NCBI GenBank assembly: GCA_027946555.1
Contig: JAPEVC010000002.1
Location: forward strand, 1 to 64,000
Length of the DNA stretch: 64,000 nt
From: Gnomoniopsis sp. IMI 355080
Taxonomy: Eukaryota > Ascomycota > Sordariomycetes > Diaporthales > Gnomoniaceae
Direction of reading: 5' to 3'
Shown here: positions 1-10,095 of the stretch, piece by piece
Position numbering within the stretch: position 1 is the first letter of the stretch
Layout of the letters: every line of letters starts with the position of its first letter
The notes under the pieces: generated by a model
What the model was told of the DNA's origin: nothing
The model's database searches: none
What the model saw: only the letters and a program-made list of their open reading frames with translations
Position numbers and translations under genes: made by a program

Positions 1-35
1 CACCCAAACAACAATTTCCCCCCGAGTTCCTGTCA

Positions 36-706
36 ATGTCATCCTCCACCAGGCAATTCCTGCGCCCGATTCTCACGACTGCAATTCGATCTACCCTGCC
101 TTTGTCCACCGCTACCAAAATCACTTTTGCGAGGTCTTTCCACTCTTCGCTGCCCAAGATGACTGTTCACAACATCAAAGAGTGAGTATCGCAAATCGAT
201 GCGCCTCAATGACCGGCGCGGCATTGGTTCCTCACTGACAACGCTTCTTCTCTGCCTGCAGCGCCGCCGACTTCAAGGAGACCCTCGCCAAGCACCCCGT
301 CGTGTTTGTCGACTGGTTCGCGACCTGGTGCGGCCCTTGCAAGATGGTAGCTCCCAAGATTGCTCAGTACGTCTCTCTCTCTCTGTGGCCCCATCCGTGC
401 CTTATCATTGCGCTCTCTCCCTTGAGAGGCAACAGAGTTGCAAGCAGAAATTAACATCACTCTAACGCGCCCAGGTGGTCTAACGAGTACCCCAATATCC
501 ACTTCGTCAAGATCGACGTCGACGACCTCCCCGAGCTGGCCGCCGAGCACAACGTCAAGGCCATGCCCACCTTCCACATCTTCAAGGACGGCAACGCCAC
601 CGCCGCCGACGAGTTTGTCAGCGCTGCGCCTCCCAAGATTGAGGCTCTGATTCAGAAGCACAACCCGGGTGGTGAGGCTGCCGCGGAGGAGAAGAAGGAG
701 GAGTAA
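36..706 (+). CDS. Thioredoxin with mitochondrial presequence
   Basis: A disulfide reductase that passes electrons from thioredoxin reductase to target proteins. The model has three exons, 36..181, 262..366 and 475..706, joined by GT..AG introns, giving 160 residues. The active site WCGPCK is encoded near the end of exon 2 and the conserved cis-proline motif MPTF lies in exon 3. Residues 1-41 are rich in Arg, Ser and Thr, lack acidic residues and end in RSFHSS, as in a cleavable mitochondrial presequence. Met42 (base 159) would start a 119-residue protein, the usual size of cytosolic thioredoxin, so one gene may supply two compartments. The tail is an acidic/lysine run (EEKKEE). The gene converges on the flavin monooxygenase downstream. 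The family is certain; the targeting is inferred. Confidence 0.95.
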
Positions 707-1028
707 GGGACCAATAGGCTGCTGATTGGCTTGAGAAGCGCATATATAGTAGATACCATGAATTTGAAAAAAGCCCAGGTTCCGAACTTGTCGGGCTACG
801 TCCTTGCATATTCTATTTTTATCAGATTTTGACATTCAGCGTGGCATTCTTGTCAGACTATATATGATCTTTCGGTACGTTCTAAGGCCCTGTCTGGTTC
901 TAAGCATACTGCGAAAGCTACCATGCAGCTGGGCTATCGTTGACGCACTAGAGCTCTTTGATTTTGTCATCGCGGGGTCAGCCGGGAGGCCGGTCTCGCT
1001 GCGGGGCATTGTACCAACAACGTCTTTC

Positions 1029-2724
1029 TTAGTCAGCACACTCGATTATTCCAATACCATTCAATCCCCTCGAGGCCATATCTTCTGCGCTCTTCCAAGC
1101 GTCATGATTGATACAGTAGGCCATTGCAGCAGCAAACTCTTCGTCTGTACGATCATGGCGTTGTAATCAGCATTCCATTGTCAATGAATTAGCGGCAATC
1201 TTACCAGTTTGTGGGGGACCATGGGCACCATTGGCCTCCCGCGCTCTGTGTCTCGTGAACTCGACAATTCGATGCGCCCTGTCCTTTCGCAGCTGCTGCC
1301 AAAGCTCGAGACGTTTGGGGACGTCGTCAGCGGTCGTGTCGGAAGTTAACACGGCGCCCAGCGCACAGCCATCTTCGATTGCCTGTGCTGCGCCTTGGCC
1401 CATGTCTGCGCAGGTAAGAATGAAGTGTCAATGCTTGTTCTAAATTGAATCAAGGAATGGGGCCGAGTTCTTACGAGGGAGAAAGGGATGTGCTGCATCG
1501 CCTATCAGGAGGGCCCTCTCTCTGATCAAACTGGGTTGGAGGTCCATGTCCAAAAGATTCCACATCTTGACTGAATCATCAGAGGTCTTATCCAACATTC
1601 GTCGGACTGCTGGGGAGAAGCCCCTGAAATGATCCATGAGCTGCTTCTTATTCGCGGTCTGGTCATAGCCCGTCAAGCCTAAAGATGATCAGCAGGGTCG
1701 GAAAGAAAAGAGGCCTGGTACTCGTACCTTTCTTCATCTCCCCGACTTCGTCTTCAGGCACGAATACTACGACATTCATCAACTTTCCTGAAGAGCACGG
1801 ATACATGCAGATTCTCCTGTCTTGTCCAGAAACTTGCACAAAAACCCCTGGGCTGTCTGCAAAGATGCTCGTGTCGGGGTCAGCAAGCAAGTCCGCGACG
1901 GAGACGAGGAATCGGTAACAGCATTTCCCATGGTTCACCAGCGATATTTCGCGCCCGAGCACGCAAGTCCGCGTCTGGGAGTGAACGCCGTCTGCGCATA
2001 CGGCCAGGTCGCCGCGTACAGTACTGCCGTCGACGAGAGTGATGGTGGCTGTTTCGCAGTCTAGCTTGGTGATGGTGCAGCCGGTGTGAATCTTGACGGG
2101 AGGCCCGGGGAGCCCGTCGTCTGCGGATGATGTGGCCTGGCGCTTCAAAGCGTTGTGCAGGTCGACGCGGGCGATCAGGTACCATTCCTACGCGGTTGGG
2201 AAGTTGTAGAGAATATATCAAGGCACACAGAATGCTGTTGTGGGCGGGAGGGGGGGAGGCCACAAAAATGGCAATATACTTACAGCCACCCAGCGGGACC
2301 TGTCGGCCTTTGAGAGAATCTGTGCTCTCGTCAAAGTGCAGTCGGCATCCATGAATTTGAACTGGTCACCACTCGCGTCAGACCAAAATCGTAAAGTGAG
2401 AACAGAAAACAAGACCTTACGCCATTGTTGAGTACGCCTCCAAACTCTCCTGGATTCACACCGAGGTGACTGAGAGCTGCCGTGCAGTTCGGAGCGCAGT
2501 ACACCGCGTTTCCAAGCTCGCTATGTACGCTTGACTTTTCGAATACCTGCGGATGGATTTCAGTCATATAAAATTGTATGATTGGGAGGGCGAGGGTAGA
2601 TGAAGGGCATGCCTATATGGCTTACCTCTACTTGATGACCTTGTAGCCGCAGTGCGACTGCCGCGGACAATCCCCCAATTCCACCTCCTACTATAAGGAC
2701 ATGCAGATTCTGCGCTTCGGGCAT
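1029..2724 (-). CDS. FAD-dependent monooxygenase (salicylate hydroxylase-like)
   Basis: A group A flavoprotein hydroxylase that uses NAD(P)H and O2, typically on aromatic or polyketide-like substrates; the substrate here is unknown. Seven exons splice cleanly: 2724..2626, 2546..2421, 2361..2284, 2187..1728, 1678..1475, 1405..1205 and 1144..1029, giving 427 residues, normal for the family. Visible motifs are the ADP-binding GGGIGG at residues 13-18, the DG motif ADGVHS near 166-171, and the FAD-ribityl GD motif GDAAHPFLPHMGQGA near 313. The start is the ATG giving MPEAQN, because the upstream in-frame TTG is not a normal eukaryotic start. No membrane anchor or signal peptide is evident. No other biosynthetic enzyme is adjacent, so a cluster role is not supported; catabolic use is equally possible. 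Confidence 0.9.
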
Positions 2725-3761
2725 AGTGACAGTTTGACTGTTTCCATGGTACACATTCAACCCTCGATATATTTTCTTCCTTCAAAAAAAAGATAAGGAC
2801 ACCGAGCTGGTCCCTTTTGTCTTGTTCACAACGCGGATTCACATTGGGGGACTCCGCCGTGCCGATCGACAACGCTAAGAGGCTGTAACATCCACTATGA
2901 CTGTGCAGTGTATTTGCAAGTAAGACATCTAAGCGCTAGCCTATCCTATACTGTTGGTGTGACATAGTCAGGAATACCCTCGGGTAGTTGATTCCTGGGC
3001 TTCCGAAAGAGGCTTGTAGTGTCTGCTTGCCCTCGAGAATGCTTGTCAGTCAGTTCGTCAGCAGTCGTGGGTACTTGCCGCCATAGCTGTATGGACACAT
3101 ACTGCGCGTGCGCCGTCTGAAGCCGTAAGACGCTTAGAATGGAATAAGCTGCGTATCCGCTCAAAGGCGTACGCTAGGGAAAGGAGCGTAAGGCATATCG
3201 AAAGGCGTAAACATACGACGTCAGGCGTACAGCGTATATGCACCTTGTAGTACGCCGATCCCAATTTAAGTCGAGCTTACACAGTTCATATAGCTGGAAC
3301 AGTGTTCACACAGTCCATGCATTCTTATGTCTGGCGGAATACTAGATATACTGTTCTAGGTCTTCCCAGTGCCCACGCCGAACTCACCGTCTCATTTCTT
3401 CACGATGACAGCCTCTCACCGCGATCTCCGCCATGTTATTCAACTACACCGCTAGGAATTTTGTGTGAGTAATCTCAATTTGCATGCAAATGACACTTGG
3501 TACCCTTAGATATGAATGTATTGTCACCCTGGGCAGTATGTGGGAGGCGTAAAATGTATTCTGTTGTTTTTCACGATTGTGTGAATATGCTGAAGCACCT
3601 CATTCCGTAGAGTTTCGTACTATTCCTCTTCTTCGGCTGAGTTCCTGGACACCTCCAAGACATACCAATCAAAATTTGTTCCCATTTCCCCTTCCAAGGT
3701 TGTTTATTGAACGCTCTTGGCTGTCAGTGGTAAGAGGTCATCTCTTAGAAATCCCATACTA

Positions 3762-3872
3762 TCAAGAGATGATGACGACGGGCTTGCAGCTGCAATTACC
3801 GTCCTTGTCAATGTAGTCGCCACAGTTGAAGCACTTCTCAGGCTTGCTGTAGTTGATAATAGTTGAAGACAT
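3762..3872 (-). CDS. 36-residue cysteine-rich peptide ORF
   Basis: An ATG-to-stop frame encoding 36 residues, too short for routine gene calling. It contains CFNCGDYIDKDGNCSC, i.e. a CxxC pair and a CxC pair ten residues apart, followed by a short hydrophobic tail (PVVIIS). There is no signal peptide, so an intracellular product is expected. The cysteine spacing would suit binding of one metal ion (zinc or copper), as in a minimal metallothionein-like peptide or zinc knuckle; this is inference. Codons within the frame mostly end in C or G, unlike the surrounding AT-rich DNA. A TA-repeat tract lies about 220 bases upstream on the same strand and could supply a TATA element. No family was recognised. 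Confidence 0.45.
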   Translation of the reverse strand: MSSTIINYSKPEKCFNCGDYIDKDGNCSCKPVVIIS

Positions 3873-4091
3873 CTTAATGAAAGATCTCTGAGATTTTGCT
3901 TGTGAAATTGGGTTTCAGGAAGTTGGGGCTTGCTGACAGAGATTTTTCTCGAGTATGATGCGAAAATCTGCGTCTATTGAATGGATGTATGAGTGTTATT
4001 CAGGTTTCGAGGTTGACGTTGGCTACTGTGTGTGCATGGACACGAAAGGAAGGACAAGTCTGGACTGCCCAGGTAGTTCAGGTCGCCAGAC

Positions 4092-4109
4092 ATATATATA
4101 TATATATAC
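4092..4109. repeat. TA dinucleotide microsatellite
   Basis: An uninterrupted TA run of about 18 bases, upstream of the 36-residue peptide ORF on the minus strand. It may act as a TATA-like promoter element or simply be a microsatellite. Confidence 0.6.
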
Positions 4110-5398
4110 TCGAAGATTGGGTTCAGTATTCTTCAGTATCAAGATGAAGGGCTGATTAACTTCTCTGCTGAGAGCTTTCACTTCAAATCCACACCATGGT
4201 CAATTTTATAATCAATGAGATAGTCACCGACAGGTCAATGCTACAGACAACACAAATTCATTAACGCAACACTCTAAGTAGCTGACGGGGGAAAGCTAGA
4301 AGCATGGAATCTAGTGAATAACTCCAAAATCAGGCTTCAAGTCACTATAGTGAAGAGTCCCCCAGACGAAGACAAGTTGTAACCAAAACCAGGGCTCAGA
4401 ATGAGCTGTGCTGGAATCCTGTCAGCCTTTATTACTCAGAAGTAGACACTATCCTTGGTAGTAATGCATGCCATCAGTATCTGTCCTGAGCCAGACAAAT
4501 CAAGAGTACTTGTCTCCGTCCCTAGCTAGGTAAACTTGTGGCTTTCCTGTCACTTCCAGGTCTTCATCAAATACTTGCATACTGCAGCCAAACATAACAG
4601 CTTTAGAAATCTTTTCCGGTTTCTTGTCCTTATTTGCGATTTTATTGCATAACAGGGCTATATAGGTACACTGTGATATGGATGTTCAGGACTTGTCTGC
4701 CTACCTAGGTAGGTAGGTAAATTTCTTGCTACAGGACCAAGCCGTGTCACTTCTTCACAGATGCTGCCCGGCATTTGTAATATATGGTCTGTGTATGAAA
4801 GTAGGTCTATATAAGATCTGATCTGAATAAGCGAGAAGTGAGAAGAAGGCCGCTGCTACCCTTTGGGTCTTGGTGGAGAATGCTCTCAGATTCTAGCGCT
4901 GAACAAGCCCCCCGGAAGGTGGCCTGTTTTAATCCGTCTTCCGATATCTCTGAGATAGTTGCGCGGAATCGCGTCTTGACTTTTCAGTATTTGGTCTTAA
5001 ATTCCATATCATTGTCACATTGTTTTATGCTTGACATACGTATTTGATATGGTAAAAGGTGATTTCAAAATGGATCGTACGAGCCGCCGGCCCGGGCCCG
5101 GGGTAGATCGTGCCGCGCGCCCAGGCCTCCCTCCGGTGCTCGGCCGGGGCGCGGCAACAATTTACTTGCCCGATAAATGCGTGATTCATGTACTTATCGT
5201 TATATCTGCTCCTCTATCCATTTTCGTCGTGTATTTTCAGATGTGACCTGCGTCATTGCCTTCTTCAATCATTTGCCTATTCTCCTGGCCGCATTTGCAC
5301 ACTGCTTTATTTCTCAAGCGTGGCATCGCACCAGGATACCCTACCATCGCCACTCAACACCCCCCCCCAACCCAAGAGGATTTTGACACACCTGCGAA

Positions 5399-6718
5399 AT
5401 GCCTCGGATTGTAGTAGTTGGGTGAGTTGACCAGTACATAAAATCCCCGTAGAGGTGTTGCTAAGACATTATACATTACAGGGCCGGAGTGGTGGGCCTC
5501 ACATCGGCTTTGCTGTTGGCCAAAGACAGCGAGAATGTGGTGACAGTGGCTGCCAAGCACATGCCCGGCGATTATGATATCCAGTACACATCACCATGGG
5601 CTGGAGCCAACGTTCTGCCGTCAGTGGATGACCGTGCACCCCTTCTAAGACCATAATTGACTAGGATCCAGGATGGCCACACAAGAAGGTAGCCGATGGG
5701 AGAGGCGAACCTGGCCAGAACTGAGGCGACTCGCGGTTGAGGTCCCCGAGGCTGGTATACACCTTCAAAGTGAGTCGATGAGCAACCATCTGGCCAGGCA
5801 TGAAGTTGACGTAGTATTACAGAGGCCCTTGTCTACCGGAACGCCCGAGACTTGGACGTGAGTGAATCTCGAGCCGCATGATGATATGCCTTGTACTCAC
5901 TGTCCGCATAGACCAATAACAGTGATCCAGCTAACTTGAGCGAGTCACTTTTCGACGAGAAACCATGGTACAGCACACTATTCTCAGACTACCGCAAATT
6001 GCCCACGAACGAACTACCGCCCGGCATTGCTTACGGCCATGAATTCGGGTCCGTGTGCATCAACACAGCTATATATCTGCCTTATCTAGTCGGACAGTGC
6101 CGAAAGCTGGGGGTTATCTTTAAGCGGGCCTCCCTGACGCACATATCGCAGGCCGCCGGCATTCATCACGCCGGCAAGGCCGACATCATCGTCAACGCCA
6201 CCGGTCTGATGGCGTGCAAGCTCGGCGGTGTGATGGACGCAAAAGTCATGCCCGCTCGGGGTCAGATCGTGGTGGTGAGGAACGTAAGCCCGGCCATGTT
6301 CTGCGTATCGAGCTGCGAAGACGGGCCCGATGAACTGATTTATACAATGACCCGAGCGGCGGGCGGCGGCACAATCCTGGGCGGCACGTATGCAAAGGGG
6401 AACTGGGACGCGAATCCGGATCCGAACATTGCGAATCGGATTATGGAGCGGGTCGTCAAGACTTTTCCCGAAATCAGTGGTGGCAAGGGAGTTGCTGGGT
6501 TGGATGTCATTCGCCATGGAGTCGGGCTGAGGCCATACCGAGAGGGAGGCGTTAGGCTGGAAAAGGAGAAGATCGATGGGACATGGGTGGTTCATAATTA
6601 TGGCCATGCAGGCTGGGGATATCAAGGGTCCTATGGCACTGCTGAGAGAGTGGTAGAGTTGGTAGATGAGCTTCAGGGAAAGAAGACTACCACTATTGCT
6701 GAAAAGAGTAGGCTATAG
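5399..6718 (+). CDS. D-amino-acid oxidase, peroxisomal
   Basis: An FAD enzyme oxidising D-amino acids to 2-oxo acids with release of ammonia and H2O2. Five exons, 5399..5421, 5482..5619, 5672..5769, 5823..5857 and 5912..6718, give 366 residues, the family size. Exon 1 is only 23 bases and exon 4 only 35. The Rossmann motif GAGVVG is at residues 8-13 and spans the first intron. Later signatures are RRTWP, SVCINTAIYLPYL, IVNATGL, GLRPYREGG and the C-terminal HNYGHAGWGYQ. The protein ends in SRL, a type 1 peroxisomal targeting signal, as expected for an H2O2 producer. D-aspartate oxidase is a close relative, and side-chain preference cannot be read from the sequence. The exon 5 acceptor at 5910-5911 is the only nearby one that keeps frame. 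Confidence 0.93.
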
Positions 6719-7229
6719 ATGATAGACAAAGGAAAACATGGTTCAAAGAGGATGAAAGATCTTTGCATGGGTGCTGTGAAGAGGAGACGATAAAAGATAA
6801 AGCAGATTGAACTCGGGCAGGATACTTGGCTTTGCACATCACGGACCACAACCACAATTCCTTTGCAATTGGCATTCCTATGTAGAATGTCTCATCTCGA
6901 TAAGAAGTTGAGACACAGCTTCCTTATCCCTGGCCTACACTTATGGTAGGGTTTTTCCTATCGTATGCAGGCCATGGAAGAAGGAGGACCACATCAAATC
7001 ATATAAGAAAGCTAAGAGTTGTTAAAGATACAGTACCTAGGTATACAAGCTACAAATCGACGGGAGGTCAAGACAGGGATAATGGCCCCTGTCCATGCAA
7101 GAGACGAACCCCTGCAGGTCTGCCAGGGATTTGACACGTCGATCCCGAGTCCAGCAATTTGTCAACCTCCAACCTCCCATCCTCATACCTACTTAGGTAC
7201 CCAAACAAGGTCAATCAGGTAACGACACA
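6719..7229. other. Intergenic, oxidase to ALG3
   Basis: No coding potential of note. It contains one TACCTAGGTA palindrome (7034-7043) and a variant near 7190-7201, within the presumed ALG3 promoter. Confidence 0.6.
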
Positions 7230-8639
7230 ATGACCAACAATGAGGGCTCTCTCCCAGTGCAAGCTATCAGGCTTGCAAGCAAGGTTGCCACAGGACAGCA
7301 TGTCTTGTCTCGAGCAGTGCCTCTTCTCTTGCTTCTCCTGGATGCCCTCCTTTGTGTTGTGATTATCAAAAAGGTCCCATGTAAGTCTATATCAGCTGTG
7401 CAACGAAGGGATCCTTGCTCATTCCATATTTCAGACACCGAGATAGATTGGAAGGCCTACATGGAGCAGATTCAGCTCTATCACGATGGGGAGAGAGAAT
7501 ATACCAAAATTGAGGGCGGCACTGGTCCCCTGGTGTATCCCGCAGCCCATGTGTGGATTTACAACATTCTCTATGATATTACCAATCATGGAAAAGACAT
7601 CCTCCTGGCACAGAAACTATTTGCTGGTCTCTATCTTGTCAATCTGGCTGTTGTGATGGCTTCGTATCGAAAAGCGAAGGTAGGCATTCGGGCATATGTG
7701 GAATTATCAAACTTGGATCAAGGAGACTGATCAGCAATTTCATAGGCTCCTCCCTACGTCCTTCCCATGCTCATCTTATCCAAGCGTCTTCACAGTATAT
7801 TCATGTTGCGCTGTTTCAACGATGGATTTGCCACTTTCTTCTTCTGGCTCTCGATCCTCTTGTTCCAGTATGGGTCCTGGCTTACCGGCAGTCTTGTGTA
7901 TAGCTGGGGTGTAGGAGTCAAGATGGTGCTCCTCCTTGCGCTGCCTGTGGTCGGCATTCTGATCTTCTTCACTCAGGGTGTTTTTGGCACTGTCTCCATG
8001 CTGGGGTCCATGGGGGCTCTTCAGGTGCTGATTGCTGTTCCGTTCCTTCAATATCCCTGGGCATACTTGTCTCGTGCCTTTGAATTTTCGAGACAGTTCT
8101 TTTTCAAGTGGACAGTCAATTGGCGCTTCGTCGGCGAAGAAACGTTCCTCAGCAAGCAGTTTTCCTACACTCTGCTTGCGCTGCACGCTTCCGTCCTCCT
8201 GACTTTCATATTCACACGATGGCTACCAGCTACCGGCAAGACAGTTCCAGACATTCTACGGGCAACTTTCAGTGGAAAAGGCAAGGGCCAGAACTGGGGC
8301 CCACTGTTCAAGGGCTTCAGTCCAAAGTTCATTCTGACTACCATCTTGACTGCCAATGTCATTGGCCTGCTTTTTGCCAGGTCACTTCACTACCAATTCT
8401 ACGCCTATCTCGCCTGGTCGACTCCGTACCTGCTCTGGCGCAGCGGCTTGCACCCTGTTCTGCAGTATGTCCTCTGGGCTGCACAAGAGTGGGCATGGAA
8501 TGTATTTCCCAGCACACCCATCAGCTCAGCTGTTGTTGTGGCTGTTATGGCAATTACCGTGGCTCTCGTGTGGTATGGCACATCGAATGATGTGCTCGCG
8601 CGTGATTCGCCGACGAGTAGCTCGACCGGAAAGGAGTGA
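7230..8639 (+). CDS. alg3: ALG3, dolichyl-P-Man:Man5GlcNAc2-PP-dolichol alpha-1,3-mannosyltransferase
   Basis: An ER-membrane enzyme of N-glycan assembly. It adds the sixth mannose, the first from dolichyl-phosphate mannose on the lumenal side, to the lipid-linked oligosaccharide. Three exons, 7230..7380, 7435..7679 and 7746..8639, yield 429 residues, normal for the family. Diagnostic stretches are TEIDWKAYMEQ, GGTGPLVYPAAHVWIY, the segment after SKRLHSIFMLRCFNDG, and LHYQFYAYLAWSTPYLLW. About ten or more hydrophobic membrane segments alternate with short loops, and the tail is Ser/Thr-rich and polar. Both splice borders preserve conserved motifs. The gene converges on the eIF1A-like gene with only 35 bases between stop codons, so the 3' untranslated regions must overlap. 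Confidence 0.96.
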
Positions 8640-8674
8640 TGGATTCGATGATCGCTCTAGCGATGCTGACCTAG

Positions 8675-9155
8675 TCACACTTCGTCCTCTGAGTCGCTCG
8701 GTGGAAGGTCGCGGGGATTCATGTCTTCATCGGCTTCGTAAGTGAACTTGGGAAATTCCTTGGGCCTGGGATTGACACATTGTTAGAACAATAAGCTGCC
8801 CGAAAGCCTAAGCAACGAGGAGCGATGGCACGCACCAGTACGGCATCTTTCGCCATTCCTTCTCATCTCGGACCACGTTGATAATCTCTCCATCCACCTT
8901 ACTGTTGGCCTTGGTACGCTCCTCACTCGGGGTGCGATCAACTAAAACAAACCCTCCTCGCTTGATCCAGATGGTGTTCCGAAAGCGTTCGGCCAGCTCG
9001 ACTAGGACTGTCTTGGTGTTGGGCAAGGTGCAGGTGTACAGGCTGTTACCCTCTGCCTTGGACACACGAGCAATAACTTGGTCGGCTGTGAGCTCATCCG
9101 GAGGAGTCGCGGACTCTTCGGCAGCAGCCACAATATTGCGCCTTGGTTTCCCCAT
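8675..9155 (-). CDS. eIF1A-like S1-fold RNA-binding protein (EIF1AD type)
   Basis: Two exons, 9155..8836 and 8765..8675, encode 136 residues. The N-terminus MGKPRRN and the central region around residues 20-90, with NSLYTCTLPNTKTVLVELAERF, TIWIKRGGFVLVD and GEIINVVRDEKEWRKM, match the S1-like OB fold of the eIF1A family. The acidic tail ending in SDSEDEV matches the EIF1AD subgroup, not true eIF1A, which has a longer, differently charged C-terminus. A role in RNA binding or late small-subunit maturation is inferred from the family. The intron splits the Trp codon of MPYW and restores WPKEFPKFTYEADED. It is convergent with ALG3. Confidence 0.9.
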
Positions 9156-10095
9156 CTTTGGAAGTTGGCTGTTGCCCAGGAGAAGGGGGGGGGGGACCGG
9201 CGTTCGCTGGAATGTTGTTGCAGGTGAGGAAAAGTTGCCCCACCAACATTTTCTTTGGAGGGGCTAGATTACATGCAGGGATTATAATGCAATGTCACAT
9301 GTGGGCAGCGAAGAAACGAGTCTACAATGGACATGTCACGGGAAATAAAAACAAATGTCTACCTCCATACCGAAACGTTGGATTCATAAGGTACAATATG
9401 TCAGTTATAGGCAGTGAGGCATCCATAAAGGCAACTTCGAAGGAAGAAATCTGTTGAACTTCTGTACCTGTCCGGTGAGCGGAGCGCTATACCAAGTGGA
9501 GCATCTCCGCCCACTACCCCAGACACCCCGCGAAACTTACATAGGACACAGTCATTAACCCATTCTTGACGTATTTCTCCTATTTGAACTTTAGACTCAG
9601 CGAGGTGGTGAATCGACCGAGATGCCGCCGGGATTGACTGCGCCTCCTACATGCGTTCACCTGGGCCGGCCAACGAAGTCACCGCTTCTCGGGGGGGGGG
9701 GGCAGGGAGATGGTGAATGGTTTAGTAGACCCGGGCTTTTCTCGACTGGACGCCCTTCGTTTCCTGGTGGAGGGTGGCCGTGTCAACTTACTCGACCAAG
9801 TTAAGACAATGACTCCCGAGAGTTCATGATGACAAATGGCCCTGCTTGCAGCAAGTACAGGGCTGGGTCATACTGGACGGAGTAGCTCACCTTCAACGCG
9901 GCAACTAGGTGGACAGCCACCCGGTCGAAGGAGGAGAGCTATCTTAAGCCTTCGTTTCTGTCTTGAACCATCCAACTAACGTCTTGACTCGTTCAAGTTG
10001 TTGACCTCAGTTACCCCTTCCAACTATCCTTCTCCAACCTGCTATTCTATCGTTCTACTTAGGAGCCAGCAACCATCGTGCACCCCGTAGCCAGG
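9156..10095. other. Divergent promoter region
   Basis: About 0.9 kb between the eIF1A-like and MFS genes, both reading outward from it. No credible coding frame. Two poly-G tracts occur (about 9186-9196 and 9691-9700), and pyrimidine-rich DNA precedes the MFS start. Confidence 0.55.

Larger units (their letters stand above)
2725..5398. other. Long gene-poor region
   Basis: About 2.7 kb between the divergent monooxygenase and D-amino-acid oxidase genes. Apart from the 36-residue ORF at 3762-3872, no convincing coding frame is seen. It holds a cluster of short GCGTA motifs (about 3150-3240), a TA dinucleotide tract (4092-4109), a TACCTAGGTA palindrome with GGTA repeats (4702-4720) and a GC-rich island at about 5080-5155. 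The last part is presumably the oxidase promoter. Confidence 0.6.

Noticed and set aside
206..835. 209-residue minus-strand frame over thioredoxin
   Set aside because: Covers the exons of a certain gene in antisense and shows no domain.
1029..6718. Secondary-metabolite cluster containing the monooxygenase and amino-acid oxidase
   Set aside because: No synthase, synthetase, prenyltransferase or cluster regulator lies nearby; the flanking genes are housekeeping.
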